Shown piece by piece: positions 22,601-32,459 of a stretch of DNA of 64,000 nt (position 1 is the stretch's first letter; each line of letters opens with the position of its first letter). Position numbers and translations under genes: made by a program. Source of the stretch: Choristoneura fumiferana (Eukaryota > Arthropoda > Insecta > Lepidoptera > Tortricidae). The stretch lies in the NCBI RefSeq assembly GCF_025370935.1, contig NC_133500.1, positions 9,648,994 through 9,712,993 on the forward strand, given 5' to 3'. The notes beneath the pieces are model-generated. The model made no database searches. It had not been told where the DNA came from and was given only the letters and a program-made list of their open reading frames with translations.

Positions 22601-23740
22601 CATTTTGTAGATAATTTTATTCCTATTTTGGAAATATTATATATATTAAGTACATGATATTTGGGAAATTCACACGATAACATTTTATTCCCTTTATAAT
22701 TAGTTCAGTAGAGTGCACTATGTCTCAAGACGACGCCAACTAAGTTAGCGCGGTGCTTAAGATTTTGGCAGTTCAGGAATTTAGCTTTTGGTTAATTGGA
22801 TTTTCATTTGATTTATGTCACAGTAATTAACAACTGTTTAAGTAGCTAGATTGAAACTTTGCTTATGGTGTTATAGTAAGGAAAGTACATACATACAAAT
22901 AGTTCAGCATAGTTTCGTCTTCATTTCTATTGTCATATTCAGAACTCGTCAAAGTTAAAGTTATTATAGTCACTCTTTATACTTGTTCATTGCCTTTCGA
23001 TTGCCAGTCTTGTTCTTCACGTGAAATGTGGACGAGTTACCACTACAAGACGTTTTATTTATTAGAAATGTATCAGCAGATAGTTAGGTTGGACAAAGGT
23101 TTTTCATCCGTATGCTTCAAATCAAAATGTTCATGCACGATTTTCACGCGGTACAATTTGAATTTCGGTGCATATATCGGAACATTATTGTTAATTACAA
23201 TAAAAAAAACTCAAAAACGTTAATACTGTATTCAGGAAAGTAACTCAATGTTTATAAGGGCCAATACTAAAGTCCTTAATGAAGCTCTGAAGTCCGAAGG
23301 ATTGCCAGCGAGCAATTGAGCGCAGCATGGATCTTGTATGTAGACCATAAAGAAGTGTGGACAAGTTAGGAAGGTGACAATTGAAAGTTTGTATGTTGAC
23401 GACATATTATTTTGTACGAGTAAAGAAAGCGACTAAATGAGGTACGTAAAGTTATCCAGAGCCATACAAATGTCACCAAATACCAAATAAGACACACTTG
23501 CCCCGCGTCGCTCCCCCGTATCGATCAAGCCCGCGCCGCGACTATTGACATTATATCGCGTGACCGATCGGCAGTTCGTCGTAACTCTATAATTGCTCCT
23601 AATGTTCGTTTCGTATTCTAGATACGTTACTGCTAACCCATGTGCCTGCGGTTTATGCCACAGAAGTATTAACAGGAATCTTAGAAAGTTTATCGCGTGG
23701 GTTCCGTTCTACAATCCATGACAACACGTGTTTTCATACT
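19656..23740. other. Intronic DNA, nothing recognised
   Basis: About 4 kb, mostly A+T-rich. Open frames of 60-107 codons (for example at 20,059 and 22,930) have no motif, paralogue or splice context and look like chance. A GC-richer stretch at 23,500-23,600 contains CCCCGCGTCGCTCCCCCG. Confidence 0.5.
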
Positions 23741-23754
23741 TTTTTTTATAAATA

Positions 23755-23822
23755 TACGCACACAAATAACACAAACCCTACTATCTCACCACCACACTAT
23801 ACTACACTGACGCGTTCTGTCA
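23755..23822 (-). repeat. Fragment of the Penelope-type end
   Basis: On the minus strand it carries CGCGTCAGTGTAGTATAGTG followed by the GGTGGTGAGATAG stretch, matching 25,690-25,620. The upstream part of the hammerhead-like motif is not conserved here. Confidence 0.65.
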
Positions 23823-24171
23823 AAAGTTTAAGTCTCTACCAGAGATTCTTGGTGCTTTTTTTAGGTAGTGCGTACCTATATAGATTTGGTGCGATCTCAT
23901 CAAAATATAATTAGCTTCATTTCAACATAAATATCGCACTTCTACAAAAGCATCGCCCCTAGTTCGACCTAAATATTGTAGTATTCGGCCTACATCGTTC
24001 GTGTACTCCACAAGTCGATAATAGTATATTATTAAAGCAACCGCTGAACCGCAGCGGTGGTTGTTAACGTTTGCTTTTTAAGCAAGTACATGACAGAAAA
24101 AAACATAGCTAGCTTTAGAGACATCACGAAGTACTTACGACGGAAGTTATCTTTGCACTACATGACAAGTA

Positions 24172-24302
24172 CAGTCAGCTGCATAAATATTTGCCACAGC
24201 AGAGCGTGCAAAAATATCTGAAACGTCCTACCGGCCCTATAAATAGAGTCGTATCAGATATTTATGCACGCTTGTTGTGTCAGATATTGGTGCTGGTGAC
24301 GG
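24172..24302. mobile_element. Palindromic MITE, CAGTC family
   Basis: It starts CAGTCAGCTGCATAAATATT and ends with a diverged inverse near GGTGCTGGTGACGG; TA flanks both sides. The inner part pairs around GCGTGCAAAAATATCTGA. Better copies are at 61,853 and 62,192. Confidence 0.65.
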
Positions 24303-24841
24303 TAGTAAAGTTACCATGAAAAATTGTTGGTCAAATGATCATAGTGTACACTAAAGAAGAGTCACTGTGTGGCGATGAACATCAATATATTTGAGGCTCT
24401 AGTTCCATTTTTGTCCACTGGATCTACTCAGTTTATGACATCGAAAGGGCAAGGTGCAAAAATAAAGACTATTTATGTACTAAAGTAGCTATGCCTTTGA
24501 TATGCTTGTGGTATTAGTTTCAGTGTTGACAATCGGGCCAGATAAGTTTGTGGCATAGAAGGGGTGTAGTTCATATAAAAGATCCACTGTATGGCTATGG
24601 TTGCAGTAGTAGTTCCACCTTTGGCCAGAGCGGGTTATATCTATAGCTTTTTATATGGTTGCCGTAGTAAATCCAGTTGTAACTACAGGGTTAGGTAATT
24701 TTGTGGCATTGAAAAGCAGTGTACTGAGACTGTATTCGTGCAAGTTTCATTACATTGCGGCGCTCGATTGACCACTACAAACCATAAACAAAAAAGTTTA
24801 TGGCAGCGCAGGGGTCGAGTGTAACAAGGAACACAACTCAC

Positions 24842-24925
24842 TGTAAGGTTGTGGCCTCCCTCCGGTGTACTGCGGCGACTGAAGCAGCGGCGCGCTCCTC
24901 TGCACTGGCTGCACATCCTCGTTCA
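24842..24925 (-). CDS. sm: hnRNP L / smooth exon: linker between RRM2 and RRM3
   Basis: This 84-base exon reads (V or L)NEDVQPVQRSAPLLQ followed by SPQYTGGRPQPY. It is a low-complexity, Pro/Gln-rich piece of the linker between RRM2 and RRM3, where hnRNP L proteins diverge. The acceptor is CTTAG at 24,930-24,926 and the donor is GTGAGT at 24,841. It enters in phase 1 and leaves in phase 1, so it fits both the 58,350 exon upstream and the 6,380 exon downstream (A+AT, Asn). Support comes from splice sites, phase and position rather than conserved residues. The flanking introns are 33.4 kb and 18.5 kb, so this small exon is isolated in repeat-rich DNA. Confidence 0.82.
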
Positions 24926-25147
24926 CTAAGGACAAGCATAAAAAACAATGTAGAAAACAATAGTTAATTTTGCAACTGCCGTCGTAAAGCCCGCAAGAAA
25001 AAATCATGCAAGTTGCATTTAGCTTGTGGTACTCTATCGACCATTTCGAACTAGTTCGCTTTACGGCCTCGCAATGTAATGCAACTTGCACGATTGTTCT
25101 TGCAGGTCCAAACTGGGCTTTAGTTAAAAAAGCACAACTGCAAACCT

Positions 25148-25276
25148 GCAGGGCTACTACGAAACTCGAAACTCGAAGTTCGTGTCGTGCGGTCCCTCTC
25201 GCTCTCGTATTAAATAGAAGTGTCAGAGGGACCGCACAACACGAACTTCATGTTTCGAGTTTCGTAGTAGCCCTGC
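25148..25276. mobile_element. 129-bp palindromic MITE
   Basis: GCAGGGCTACTACGAAACTC at the left is exactly mirrored by GAGTTTCGTAGTAGCCCTGC at the right. The arms continue through GAAGTTCGTGT and GCGGTCCCTCT, giving about 55 paired bases around a short loop. No coding. An RNA copy would fold into one long hairpin. Confidence 0.85.
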
Positions 25277-25532
25277 TGCTCTAAAACGAAAGAGCATACG
25301 TGAACAGTGGCAGCAGAAGGCCCTTTAGCATGCCTTTTTAGAGTTCCGTAGCTCTACAAGGAACCAGTTTCGCCAAGTCCGTCCGTCCGTGGCTTAGCAT
25401 GGAGACTCTAAGAATCTAGTCACTAGACTGTTAGACTCCAACAGTTAGAGTCTCCATACCAAAGCTGAAAGCTGTCATTTTGCATGGGTGTATAAAATAT
25501 GAATCACGAGACGAAGCAGAGAAACAAAACTT

Positions 25533-25860
25533 AATGAACTAAAATAATTTCCTTGCTCACCCGCGACCTTACTATAGCTAAGCTTATGCAAAATATGCGT
25601 GTTCATGCAGTTCCTCCACCTCCACACTGTAAGAACACACACAAATCACACAAACCCATCTATCACCACCACCACACTACACTGACGCGTTTCGAACTCA
25701 ACCAGAGCTCATCTTCAGAGTGACACAACCGTACACCATATATATGCATATTTTGCATAAGCTTAGCTATAGTAAGGTCGCGGGTGAGCAAGGAAATTAT
25801 TTTAGTTCATTGATATGGACCTCCGCAAAGTAACGCCTGATTCAATAAATTATTTCAAAC
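25533..25860 (-). mobile_element. Penelope-type retroelement fragment with 66-bp inverted arms
   Basis: The arms 25,533-25,598 and 25,746-25,811 are inverse copies (AATGAACTAAAATAATTTCC ... AAAATATGC). The minus-strand sequence begins beyond the right arm with the same ATTGAATCAGGCGTTACTTT found at 2,120. The enclosed part holds the hammerhead-like motif at 25,724-25,680. This motif type is known from terminal regions of Penelope-like elements; no RT or GIY-YIG coding is left, so the family call rests on that motif and on recognition. Confidence 0.6.
25680..25723 (-). ncRNA. Hammerhead-ribozyme-like motif
   Basis: On the minus strand, CUGAAGA (25,718-25,712) fits the CUGANGA box. It is followed by one extra U, then a hairpin GAGCUC-UGGUU-GAGUUC, then GAAAC, a two-base loop, and GUC (25,686-25,684). 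CACU before the box pairs with AGUG after GUC as a four-pair stem I. Stem III would be only two pairs, a form known in Penelope-type hammerheads. The extra U between core and stem II departs from consensus, so activity is uncertain. Confidence 0.5.
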
Positions 25861-25902
25861 AAAACTTCTAAAAAACAAGATTTTATGGTGTAGGTTACAC
25901 TT

Positions 25903-26189
25903 ATAGTCAAAATACCACGCACAGGACTTATCACGCTAACACACTGTAGACTGAAGTAGACTGAAGTGTGGGGTGTCAAGTCTGCCTAGCAGCGCGAGTC
26001 CTTCGAACTACCCGCACTTGATCACAAATAGTACTCGCAGACTTGACACCCCACACTTCAGTCTACTCGTGACCACGGCCACTGTAATGTTGCCGAAACA
26101 TCGAGGTAAATATTACTCGTGTGTGTTAGCGTGATAAGTCCTGAGCGTGGTATTATGACTATGAGTGAAAATCACGAAAGTTTAAGACA
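25903..26189. mobile_element. Nested palindromic element with 12-bp flanking repeats
   Basis: TAGGTTACACTT occurs at 25,891-25,902 and again at 26,190-26,201. Inside, CACGC-GGACTTATCACGCTAA near the left end is mirrored by TTAGCGTGATAAGTCC near the right, and an inner 30-base pair of arms (GTAGACTGAAGTGTGGGGTG... at 25,955 and its inverse ending 26,067) forms a second hairpin. A CCGAAACATCGAGG stretch at 26,094 resembles hammerhead-type Penelope ends. Confidence 0.65.
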
Positions 26190-26910
26190 TTAGGTTACAC
26201 TTGTAAAGAAGGAGAAGGGTAAGTATTTTTTTTTTACGTTATTTACATATTAACAGAACTATTAGAACAAAAGCCAAAATAATCATGAATGTTTATACGA
26301 AATTCTGATGAAAACTAATTTACCTTCCAAACGTTATCTGTTTCCATGTTAGATTAGCATAACAATGGGGTTATTATAGGGGTACACGTCCACTGAACCA
26401 CACGTACCCGTCGGTCCATTAACAGTTGGTTGTGTTGGTATGTTTGTCTAAACCATCATCAACATAGAGCGGGCTGTTAAGTTGAACATAATCAGCTTAA
26501 AAGTCGATCCATTTGATGAAAGAATCCGCACTTTTTTTTTATTGACTAACACAACGTTATTTAATTATTTGATAAGTAATTTAAATGTCAATGCCGTTTT
26601 TTTTGCTATTTTCAATGAACTTTACAATTACATTACTAGAGCAAATTAGTTGTGGTGGGATATCCAAATTTTCACTTTTTAGGGTTCCGTACCTAAAAAG
26701 GAAAAAACGGAACCCTTATAGGATCACTTTGTAGTCCGTCTGTCTGTCTGTCACCTTTTTTCTCAGGAACGCGTGGAGGTATCAAGCTGAAGTTCATATC
26801 GACATACATAAAATCACGCCTCTTTCCCAACGGGGTAGGCAGAGACTACATCCTTCCACTTGCTACGCTTCTGCGTTTAGGGGCATACATGTCCAAATGT
26901 TAGAAAGTCC

Positions 26911-27226
26911 AGGTGTCACATTGTCCATGGTCAAAAAGTCCGAAGGTTATAATGCCTTAATGTCGGATAGTCCATATGTCCGAGAGTCCAGGTGTCACAT
27001 TGTCCATTGTCAAAAAGTTCGAAGGTTATAATGCCCTAATGTCGGATAGTCCATATGTCCGAGAGTCCAGGTGTCACATTGTCCATTGTCAAAAAGTTCG
27101 AAGGTTATAATGCCTTAATGTCGGATAGTCCATATGTCTGAGAGTCCAGGTGTCACATTGTCCATTGTCAAAAAGTTCAAAGGTTATAATGCCCTAATGT
27201 CGGATAGTCCATATGTCCGAGAGTGG
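26911..27226 (+). repeat. Four 79-base tandem units
   Basis: Units start with AGGTGTCACATTGTCCAT at 26,911, 26,990, 27,069 and 27,148 and differ by a few bases. They are subterminal repeats of the 26,874-27,890 element. Confidence 0.95.
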
Positions 27227-27599
27227 GGTCTCACTCATTCTAATTTGGTTTTGTTTACACCTATTGCAATCGAATTGTTTTCGACTCGATCGCCTTTACT
27301 GTCAAGTCAATAAGAGCTGCCACCACGTAGACAATACGATAACAATATGGAAAGAGACAATGTAGAATGAGGCCCCAGTCCATCTGCATGACTGGATCAG
27401 CTGGTCAATTCTTGTCGACTCGACATGGCATGTACGAAGCATCATAGATGCATCTGGATCTTACTGAGAATGGGTCTCAGGGTGTTAGATAACAGACTGG
27501 AAATAATGCAGATGAGCAATCTAGCTCTCTAATCTATTTCAGTTATATTTATCATTTAGTTGTGTTAGTCATATTTTTATACAATGACACATTATGGGA

Positions 27600-27850
27600 T
27601 TCAGGCCTTCAGAACTAGGACGTTTAATCCTTCGGACTTTTTGAGTATGGACTTTTTGACGCTAGGACTTTCAGACACTAGGATGTTTCATCCTTCGGAC
27701 TTATTGTCCATGGACTTTTTGACGCTAGGACTTTCAGACGCTAGTACGTTTAATCCTTCGGACTTTTTGACCATGGACTTTTTGACGCTAGGACTTTTAG
27801 ACACTAGGACGTTTCATCCTTCGGACTTTTTGACCATGGACAATGTGACA
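27600..27850 (+). repeat. About four 63-base tandem units
   Basis: GACGCTAGGACTT recurs at 27,658, 27,721 and 27,784, alternating CGTTTAATCCTTCGGACTTT and GTTTCATCCTTCGGACTT. The units share words with the inverse of the 79-base units but have a different period. Confidence 0.9.
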
Positions 27851-28199
27851 CCTGGACTTTCTGACATTTGGACATGTATGCCCCTAAACGCGCTTCTGGC
27901 ATACAACTCTCGCTTCCTCTACATTCATCAATCTTTTCATGCATGCACGTCGGTTTAGCGTACTCCTGACCCGACCTTTCTTCAGAACGTCTCCGATTTG
28001 ACCGTGGTACGTTCGTCTAGGCCTTCCTCTCCCAACGTTCCCATTCACGATCGTCTTATAGATCTGCTTAGTCAATCTGTTTTCATTCATTCTCTCAACA
28101 TGCCCAAACCATCCAAGCATCCCTTTCTCAATCCGTGTGACTATGTCTGTCAGACTGGTCTGGTGCCGGATGGCTCTAATGAGCTGTGATCTTTAGTCG

Positions 28200-28960
28200 T
28201 AAGTGACGTGAAAATTAAGAGGCCTTTGCTCAGCAGTAAGTGTATGTCGGCTGATCTGATTGATTGGGTTCGTACCTAAATTTAGCATATTTCCCAATGC
28301 AGCATGAAATCCTTCGTGTGCGAGATTGACTAGCACGTGTTAGGTTTTATTTCCACATTTAAATATGATCTGAATCTGAATTATATTTGACTTTTTATTC
28401 AACACATCAGAATATAAAACAGCGAAAAATAAATATACAATATACATAACCAGTAACTGAAGACATCGAATCTGCTTAGATTGAAATTGATCACTCCAAT
28501 CCATGAAAAAGAATTATGAATATATTTTTTCCTCAACCGTATGGGATTTGCTAAGAAATCGGCTAAGTAATTATCATTATATTCAGAATAAACCGGAAAA
28601 GTTGTTAAAATGGATTTAACAGTCAATTCCAGTTGAAACTTGGTAACAACAAATGTAACTTGAAATTTGAATTAAGAGGCGCAAATTTTTACAACCCATC
28701 AAATAACATTTACAAGATCGAAATATTTTTTGAAAAATTTCTTTTTATACTTACAAGCTTTTTGTTGGCTGCACTTGCATTATCATCCAATCTATATGCG
28801 TATCAAATTAGGAAAAAACCTAATGTAATAAATAATTCCAAAAGCTTAATGGTTACTTGCCCTGAAATGTATATTTCAGAATCAATTTTTTATTTATTTA
28901 TGACGTTGAAAGAGCATTCTACACTTCCACTGAACGTAGGTATATGTAGTTACATGTTTA
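28200..28960. other. Intronic DNA with no clear feature
   Basis: A short LINE-tail-like phrase (GGCCTTTGCTCAGCAGTAAG) lies at 28,222. The rest is A+T-rich, and the open frame at 28,633 runs into a retroelement tail and is not a credible gene. Confidence 0.5.
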
Positions 28961-28962
28961 GT

Positions 28963-29215
28963 TTTAGTTTTGTAACTAAGGGACCCCATAGATCCCTGTA
29001 TTATTATTGTTCTTTTCATGTAATTTTTCTTTAATTTTATACTGTAGTTTTTAAGTATTTTATTTTGATAAAATGTCTTTCTGCCACGTTTCTTGCAGCG
29101 CATTCTTCTCGGGAATGATGGTCTTTTTGAAAGCGCTGGTAGTTTAAAAAAATAACGTGTAAAAGTGCCCATTGCGGTCTATTTACTGAATAAATATATA
29201 TATATTTTTAAATTT
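28963..29215 (+). mobile_element. LINE 3' tail copy (GCGGCGCATTCTTCT type)
   Basis: It begins GTTTTGTAACTAAGGGACCC, passes through CGCATTCTTCTCGGGAATGA and TGGTCTTTTTGAAAGCGCTG, and ends in an A+T-rich simple tail. The same unit occurs at 31,715 and 60,397. I recognise it as a lepidopteran RTE-type LINE 3' end; that name is from memory. Confidence 0.7.
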
Positions 29216-29407
29216 ATTATTATTATCTAGCCTGGATTGATTGGTGTCCTGCTGGGCAACGGTCCTACCCCCCATGTCCTCCAGTTTGACAGTTCCTACA
29301 TCAGAAAAAAAAGTTGAATGTCGCATTTGACTTAATTAGTGATGGTAGTCTTTAATGCTCTAAGCTGTACAGCTGGCATTGAACCTCATAATGATAGTGT
29401 GCGACGC

Positions 29408-29640
29408 TGAACCGTATCCGCTCAGGTGTCGCCCGCTGCAACCAATGCCTGCACAAGTGGAGCCTTTAAGACTTGCCAGCGTGTGACTGCGGCGCTCCCC
29501 AGCAGATAGCTTATCACGTCGTTGGAGAGTGCCCCAACCGACGTGTTGCTGGCGGTTTCAGGGGGCTTAACAGATACTCTGGGAAGGCTATAGTCTGGCT
29601 AAATAATTTAGATTTAGTTTTATAAGAAACGCAGGACTTG
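29408..29640 (+). pseudogene. C-terminal remnant of another non-LTR retrotransposon
   Basis: The frame reads LNRIRSGVARCNQCLHKWSL, then one stop, then DLPACDCGAPQQIAYHVVGE, CPNRR and WLNNLDLVL to a stop. The Cys/His spacing (C-x2-C ... CDC ... H-x5-C) and RIRSGV-R/WLNNLD landmarks are typical of LINE ORF2 ends. Confidence 0.75.
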
Positions 29641-29644
29641 TATT

Positions 29645-30815
29645 CGAAAGGCCGTGCGATAATAATAAAGTGTGGTAAAAGGATTTCTTAGTTCATACAA
29701 GGTTCCATTTGTGTGTGTAACCATTTAGGCAAATATAATTTTTACCTCCACTTTCCAGCATCATTCCCATTCGGAACTGGCTCTTCGAAAACCATCCAAG
29801 AGTTAAAATAGGAGCTTCTTTGAATTAATTCCGCACGTAACTCATTTACGCAGCACCGACGTAAGGCGTAACGAAAATTCCTGGCAACGCGTCCGTAATT
29901 CAAAAAGTCCGAATTCACGCTTGTTATTATACAGCATTAGGGGTGGGGCATTGTAGAAATTATATTCAAACACGCCGCTCGAATAAAGTGGGGAGAAGTC
30001 CCACTTAAATTTCAACAAGTTATTGTAGGTCGGAAAAGTTTCGGCAAGCGATTTGGTGGTTACCTCCAGAATTGGGTCACTTTTCTGCAGTCGAGCTGGA
30101 GTTCTGTTAAAACAATTTTATTGTTGTACTTTGTAATTAAGTTAAGAGTGACCGAGTTACTTATTGTTTGATTTTGGCTTTTTTCCTCAGTTCGCTGTGA
30201 ACGAACGAGACTCAATAAGCATTGTTATTAGTATTCAGGTGTATGAGCATAAAAGTAAGTTTGCAATCGAAAATAAAATCGACAATATGAAAATATGTAT
30301 AGTAAAAGAAGGAGCTGCAAAGCAAGAAAAATATTAAGTCATGACTTCATGAGGCCTCCACTAACAATTATGACAGTCTTTAGCAGTGGCGAAGCGTTCA
30401 TAGAACCCTATTCCCATCGGCTTGCACAATATTTACAAAATAGGACAACAGGACATACAGGATTTGTGAAAGATGGAAGCAATCTTTGCTTCGGCTTTAC
30501 CACGGAAATATCTGCACGCCACGCTGGTCTTTAGTAAAATGATGAGATTGATGAGATAGAAAAAAAAAATACCACCGAATTGATGAATGATGACCTCCTC
30601 CTTTTTTTGAAGTCGATTAAAAAGTGAGTTCCTTTTTAGAAAGAAAGATCTCGAGATGACTTTACTTAAAAACTACTCCAATTAGGAAGATAAAGATTTA
30701 AGATTGGTTTTTTGGAATCTTTTTGTATTTTTTTTTATTTCAATTCCAAATTTTTACTTTTACGGTCATCCCGTAAAAGATAAAGATTTGACAATTGTAC
30801 CTATGACTACATGGC
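29645..30815. other. Intronic DNA, nothing recognised
   Basis: No repeat family is recognised. The 29,760-30,110 part is less A+T-rich than its neighbours and has no stop-free frame of interest; it could be conserved non-coding DNA, but that cannot be told from one sequence. Confidence 0.4.
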
Positions 30816-30959
30816 ATCCTACTAATATTTTAAATGCGAAAGTTTGTGAGTGAGTGAGTGAGTGAGTATGTTTGTTACTCTTTCACGCTGAAACGGCTGG
30901 ACGGATTTGGATGAAATTTGGCGAAAAGTTAGTTTATAACCTGGATTAAAACATAGGAT

Positions 30960-31700
30960 ACTTTTTATCCCGGTATTCCCACGGGATAGGGATAAAATCT
31001 CGAAATAACAACCTCTGGGCTTAGAGTCATGAAATTTGGTATGTAGGTAGTTGGACGTCTGGAATAACAGATAGGTGACTTTTTGACCCGATATTCCCAC
31101 GGGATACCTAGGGATAAAATCTTGAAATAACAACCGCAAGGCTAAGAGCCATGAAATTTAGTATGTAGGTAGCTGGACCTCTGGAATAACACATAGGCTA
31201 CTTTTTATCCCGATATTCCCCCGGGATAGGGATAAAATCTTGAAATAATAACCGCTGGGCTTAGAGTCATGAAATTTGGTATGTAGGTAGTTGGACGTCT
31301 GGAATAACAGATAGGTGACTTTTTGACCCGATATTCCCACGGGATACCTAGGGATAAAATCTTGAAATAACAACCGCAGGGCTAAGAGCCATGAAATTTA
31401 GTATGTAGGTAGCTGGACCTCTGGAATAACACATAGGCTATTTTTTACCCCGATATTCCCACGGGATAGGGATAAAATCTTGAAATACTAACCGCTGGGC
31501 TTAGAGTCATGAAATTTGGTATGTAGGTAGCTAGACGTCTGGAATAACACATAAGCGACTTTTTGACCCGATATTCCCACGGGATACCTAGGGATAAAAT
31601 GTCGAAATAACAACCGCTAGGCTTAGAGGCATGAAATTTGGATGTAGGTAGCTAGCCGTATGTCTGGAATAACACATACTTAAGTACGCTACTTTTTATC
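30960..31700 (+). repeat. Three 240-base tandem units, each of two half-units
   Basis: TTAGAGTCATGAAATTTGGT recurs at exactly 31,021, 31,261 and 31,501. Within each unit a related half-unit (CTAAGAGCCATGAAATTTAG) lies about 120 bases on. Long minus-strand open frames here are translations of the array and not genes. Confidence 0.95.
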
Positions 31701-31714
31701 CCGATATTCCCACG

Positions 31715-31985
31715 GTATAGTTTTGTAACTAAGGGACCCCATACATCCCTGTATTATTATTATTATTATTTCGTATTTTTTTCTTTAATTGTATACTGTA
31801 GTTTTTAAGTATTTTATTTGTAATTATTTTATTTTGAAAAAATGACTACCAAGTTTCTTGCGGCGCATTCTTCTTGGCAATGATGGTCTTTCCGAAAGCG
31901 CTGATAGTATAAAAAATGACGTGTAAAAGTGCCCGTTGCGGTCTATTTACTGAATAAATGATTTGAATTTGAATTTTGCATTTGA
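31715..31985 (+). mobile_element. LINE 3' tail inserted in the Helitron
   Basis: GTTTTGTAACTAAGGGACCC through GCGGCGCATTCTTCTTGGCA to GACGTGTAAAAGTGCCCGTT, ending in a GATTTGAATTTGAATTTT simple tail. Helitron sequence resumes afterwards, so this is the younger insertion. Confidence 0.75.
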
Positions 31986-32227
31986 ATTTGGATAGGGAAA
32001 AATTTTGAAACTTCAGTACTGGGTTTAGAGTCTTGAATTTTGTACAGTTATTCACAACACAACTTCAATGAAGAACACGATATAAATATTGGACACTTCC
32101 AGTGGAATTTTGTAAAATCCCGAAAATTTCAATTGCAGCTACCACACCGAATAGTTTACGCGTGCGAAGCCGCGGGTAAAAGCTAGTTGTTAATAAAAAA
32201 TGGAAAATCGACTTAATTCCATTCACG

Positions 32228-32457
32228 GATCCTGACTATGAAGCTAGAAGTCTCGGGTTCGATCCCCGGTCGGGGCAGACATTAGTGTCAAAAACAATAC
32301 CTCTCCTTGCAGTCGGGTAAAAATACGAATGTTTGTTCTCGAGTCTGAGATGCTTAATATGTTTTTAAGTATTTAGAGTTACCTACATATTTTTAACCGT
32401 TATCTTAATTGTACCTATGCTTTGATTAATTCGGGGACTAAGTAAATTAGTATAAAT
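32228..32457 (+). mobile_element. 5'-truncated S2 SINE
   Basis: It starts within the tRNA-like head (CCTGACTATGAAGCTAGAAG), has the B-box GGTTCGATCCC and GGTCGGGGCAG, and then the S2 body with ACGAATGTTTGTTCTCGAGT. Related to 8,700-8,935 but diverged. Confidence 0.75.
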
Positions 32458-32459
32458 TG

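Larger units (their letters stand above)
26874..27890. mobile_element. 1,017-bp non-autonomous DNA transposon with 73-bp inverted ends and 8-bp TSD
   Basis: It starts CGTTTAGGGGCATACATGTC and ends with the inverse; the first 73 bases of each end agree with one mismatch. The 8-bp duplication CGCTTCTG flanks it at 26,866-26,873 and 27,891-27,898, which fits hAT- or P-type transposases. The left interior holds four 79-base tandem units (26,911-27,226) and the right interior about four 63-base units (27,600-27,850); both are built from GTCC-containing words. No transposase frame is present. Confidence 0.88.
26801..28195 (-). pseudogene. LINE 3' end, interrupted by a 1-kb DNA element
   Basis: On the minus strand 28,120-27,899 encodes MLGWFGHVERMNENRLTKQI then GRGRPRRTYHGQ and NRRACMKRLMNVEEA, a common C-terminal end of non-LTR retrotransposons. 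The tail continues at 26,873-26,801 (CCCCGTTGGGAAAGAGGCGTG on the minus strand). The interruption is exactly 26,874-27,890 and is bounded by a duplicated CGCTTCTG, so LINE continuity independently proves the insertion. Confidence 0.85.
30820..32186 (+). mobile_element. Helitron-like element with internal 240-base tandem array
   Basis: The 5' end ATATTTTAAATGCGAAAGTT is followed by a GAGT microsatellite (30,844-30,868) and the phrase CTGGACGGATTTGGATGAAA. The 3' end has GCGAAGCCGCGGGTAAAAG and CTAG at 32,183-32,186, followed by host T, as Helitrons do. The middle is a tandem array (next entry). A LINE tail is inserted at 31,715-31,985. No helicase coding, so non-autonomous. Confidence 0.7.

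Noticed and set aside
26911..27226. A possible CRISPR-like or regulatory array because of regular 79-base repeats
   Set aside because: The units are directly adjacent with no unique spacers and lie inside a DNA transposon in a eukaryotic intron.
28633..29034. A 133-codon plus-strand frame
   Set aside because: Its C-terminal third is the LINE 3' tail at 28,963, and the first part is A+T-rich with no motif.
30822..31373. Long minus-strand frames with repeated FQTSNYLHTKFHDSKP
   Set aside because: They are translations of the 240-base Helitron array and repeat with its period.
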